Positions 61,752 through 64,000 of a stretch of DNA of 64,000 nucleotides are shown one piece after another. Origin of the DNA: Paludibacteraceae bacterium (GTDB lineage: Bacteria; Bacteroidota; Bacteroidia; Bacteroidales; Paludibacteraceae); contig JAFGVL010000105.1 of the NCBI GenBank assembly GCA_016938015.1, positions 1 through 64,000 on the forward strand, in the 5' to 3' direction. Made by a program: the position numbers and the translations under genes. Position 1 is the stretch's first letter; each line of letters starts with the position of its first letter. The notes under the pieces are model-generated. The model worked only from the letters and a program-made list of their open reading frames with translations. It did not search any database and was not told where the DNA came from.

Positions 61752-62055
61752 TTGGAACAATGAAACAGATGGCAACGGACGAGATAACTTTTGGATGGGA
61801 TTTATTCCTTCATTTATACTTCCATTTATTATATTGGTTATTATTTTTAAAACTAAATACACTACAGAAAAACCTTTATTTGAAGCTTTGTATAAATTTT
61901 CGGCAACCGGCTTATTAGGAAAAGACCTTTTAGCAAGTACTATTATTTGTTTTGTGTTGTTATTTGTATTTAATATACTCAAAAAAGAACGCGCCAGTAT
62001 GGGTGCTTTTGTTGGCGTAGTACCTTATATTATTTTAACTTTTTGGATTATGTAA
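61738..62055 (+). CDS. small conserved-type membrane protein of unknown function
   Basis: Two or three TM segments; overlaps the surE 3' end by 14 nt, suggesting translational coupling. Confidence 0.75.
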   Translation: MSKSSWNNETDGNGRDNFWMGFIPSFILPFIILVIIFKTKYTTEKPLFEALYKFSATGLLGKDLLASTIICFVLLFVFNILKKERASMGAFVGVVPYIILTFWIM

Positions 62056-62108
62056 GTTTTAGTCCCGGTAAAATGGAACAATTCTTATAAAACTAACCGT
62101 ATAATAAC

Positions 62109-63236
62109 TTGAAATATTATCTTATAGCCGGCGAAGCATCGGGCGACTTACACGGAGCTAATTTGATGCACGAAATAAAACAATTGGATGCACACGCTGA
62201 ATTTTGTTTTATGGGAGGCGATTTAATGCAAGCCCAAGGCGGTAAAATAGTAAAGCACTACCGCGATATGGCTTTTATGGGTATTATAATGGTATTACTC
62301 AACGCTCGCACTGTATGGAACAACCTACAACAATGCAAGCAAAGCATAAAAACCTTTGAACCGGATGTACTGATTCTAATTGATTATCCCGGTTTTAATT
62401 TACGAATGGCTAAGTTTGCTAAAAAACAACTTCCTCATACGCCTGTTTATTACTACATTTCTCCTAAAATATGGGCATGGAAAGAATACCGTATCAAGTC
62501 GATAAAAAAATACATCGATAAAATGTTTACCATTTTACCTTTCGAAACAGAGTTTTACAAAAAACACCAATTCGAAGTAGAATATGTAGGCAACCCCAGT
62601 GTAGATTCTGTGGCATTTCGTACTAATAAAGACGAAAGTTTCAGCTCTTTTGTTGAACGAAATAAATTAGATTCAAAACCCATTATAGCGCTATTAGCAG
62701 GAAGCAGAAAACAAGAAATTAAGGGTTGCCTTCCGATAATGGTAAAAATGATTGATTTATTCCCCGACTATCAATTTGTTATAGGAGGCGCTCCTGCCAT
62801 TACGCCCGATTTTTATGCCAATATTATTGGCAACAATAAGATTCAAGTAGTTTACGGGCAAACCTACGATTTACTGCAACAAGCACATGCAGCGGTAGTT
62901 AATTCCGGAACTGCCACGCTCGAAACTGCTTTATTTAAAGTGCCCGAAGTAGTAGTATACCATTGGAAACTTGGTGTTATAATGAACATTTTACAACAGT
63001 TAGTGTTGAAAGTAAAATATGTTTCCCTAGTAAATCTTATTTACAACAAAATGTTAGTAAAAGAACTAATTGCCGCTAATTTTACGACAGAAAATTTACA
63101 CAAAGAATTAACCCTCCTTTTAAACCCTTCCTACAGAGAAAACTTACTGAAAGGGTATGATGAGGTTATTGAAAAACTTGGGAAACCGGGAGCTGCCAAA
63201 CACACAGCTGAAAAAATGTGGCATTATTTAAACTAA
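62109..63236 (+). CDS. lpxB: lipid-A-disaccharide synthase (TTG start)
   Basis: YLIAGEASGDLHGANLMHEIKQLD; YYISPKIWAWKEYRIKSIKKYIDKMFTILPFE; VNSGTATLETALFKVPEVVVY. Confidence 0.97.
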   Translation: MKYYLIAGEASGDLHGANLMHEIKQLDAHAEFCFMGGDLMQAQGGKIVKHYRDMAFMGIIMVLLNARTVWNNLQQCKQSIKTFEPDVLILIDYPGFNLRMAKFAKKQLPHTPVYYYISPKIWAWKEYRIKSIKKYIDKMFTILPFETEFYKKHQFEVEYVGNPSVDSVAFRTNKDESFSSFVERNKLDSKPIIALLAGSRKQEIKGCLPIMVKMIDLFPDYQFVIGGAPAITPDFYANIIGNNKIQVVYGQTYDLLQQAHAAVVNSGTATLETALFKVPEVVVYHWKLGVIMNILQQLVLKVKYVSLVNLIYNKMLVKELIAANFTTENLHKELTLLLNPSYRENLLKGYDEVIEKLGKPGAAKHTAEKMWHYLN

Positions 63237-63335
63237 ATGCATTATTTTTTTCACATTTTTGTAAAAACTTCGTTGTTTTAAAACAAGTACATTCGTGCAT
63301 AAACCAATAGATAAACTTAATTAAAAAATATTCAG

Positions 63336-64000
63336 ATGAAAAAAATTTTGTTATGCGCCCTTTCATTGCTTAGTTTCTTGCAAATGAATTTTGCCGCAAC
63401 TCCAACCTTATCGGCTAATGCCATACAAGCGTGTTATGACGGAACTACAAAACCCATCTTAAACATCGTAGCCGGCAGTGCCCAAACATCCTATGTGAGT
63501 GGGGCTATCAACGACCCAACAAACGCTGCCTTTGCTAAAGGCATTTACTTTACATCTACTAATAACCCTACTTCATTTACTATTACCAGTGATAATACAG
63601 CGGTAGTGCCGGTAGCCAATATAAGCATGACTTTAATTAGTGGCGATCAATATGTGTGCAAAATTAAACCTATTGGAGTTGGATACGCAACTATTAAAAT
63701 TATTGCTACAAATGGTGCAAACTCTCCAACTTATACAATAAAATATGCCGCATCGGCTGCATCGGCCTATGCATCAAACACCATTTTTCCTACAGGCATT
63801 GCCGATGCATCAGCAGCGGCAGTAGTAGATGACAATTTTATGTTTGTAGCGGATGATGAAACAAACTTACTCCGCTTGTTTAGCCGTAAAGAATCCGGAC
63901 AATCTATTTACAGTTTAGATATTACGTCTTCAGCAGGAGGTATTGTTGGCGAAGAATTTGACTTAGAAGGAGCTTCTAAAAGTAGCGTTTCTTACAATTC
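63336..64000 (+). CDS. secreted protein, DUF3616-like, truncated by window end
   Basis: MKKILLCALSLLSFLQMNFAA signal peptide; FPTGIADASAAAVVDDNFMFVADDETNLLRLFSRKESGQSIYSLDI; open to the window end, absent from the ORF track. Confidence 0.65.
   Translation, partial: MKKILLCALSLLSFLQMNFAATPTLSANAIQACYDGTTKPILNIVAGSAQTSYVSGAINDPTNAAFAKGIYFTSTNNPTSFTITSDNTAVVPVANISMTLISGDQYVCKIKPIGVGYATIKIIATNGANSPTYTIKYAASAASAYASNTIFPTGIADASAAAVVDDNFMFVADDETNLLRLFSRKESGQSIYSLDITSSAGGIVGEEFDLEGASKSSVSYN

Overview
The window reads as a chromosomal segment of a Bacteroidota (probably Bacteroidales-like) genome. Support: A/T-rich leaders without Shine-Dalgarno, TTTG-N19-TAnnTTTG type promoters, T9SS C-terminal sorting domains, gldF/gldG, C-minus L36 and S14. 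Most of it is conserved housekeeping sequence. Contents in order: 3' end of thrC; a HigA-like HTH plus AbiEii-like nucleotidyltransferase pair; eno; an uninterrupted str-S10-spc-alpha ribosomal superoperon on the minus strand (rpsL to rplQ, about 3.66-21.8 kb); a repeat-rich accessory stretch (about 21.9-25.3 kb) with T9SS cargo and an orphan secreted protein; a C1 peptidase; a 7TM-HD phosphohydrolase; NlpC/P60; priA; recJ; a Sua5-family gene; a sugar transferase; a ClC channel; HU; alkaline phosphatase; MerR; MltD; a DUF5683-like gene; parB/parA; gldG; dnaN; an exonuclease; trmN6; an OstA-like protein; three PpiC/SurA-like proteins; a (G)(F/Y)DPF-repeat protein with a PagL-like barrel; gldF; surE; lpxB; and a truncated DUF3616-like secreted protein. 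I see no CRISPR array, rRNA, tRNA, prophage or transposase. The best candidates for something undescribed are the DPF-repeat/PagL-like fusion, the array of uniform 18-nt stem-loops and 29-bp repeats around an orphan gene, the split gldF/gldG, and the HigA/AbiEii pair beside a 31-bp perfect hairpin. All calls come from reading motifs by eye; no database search was run.
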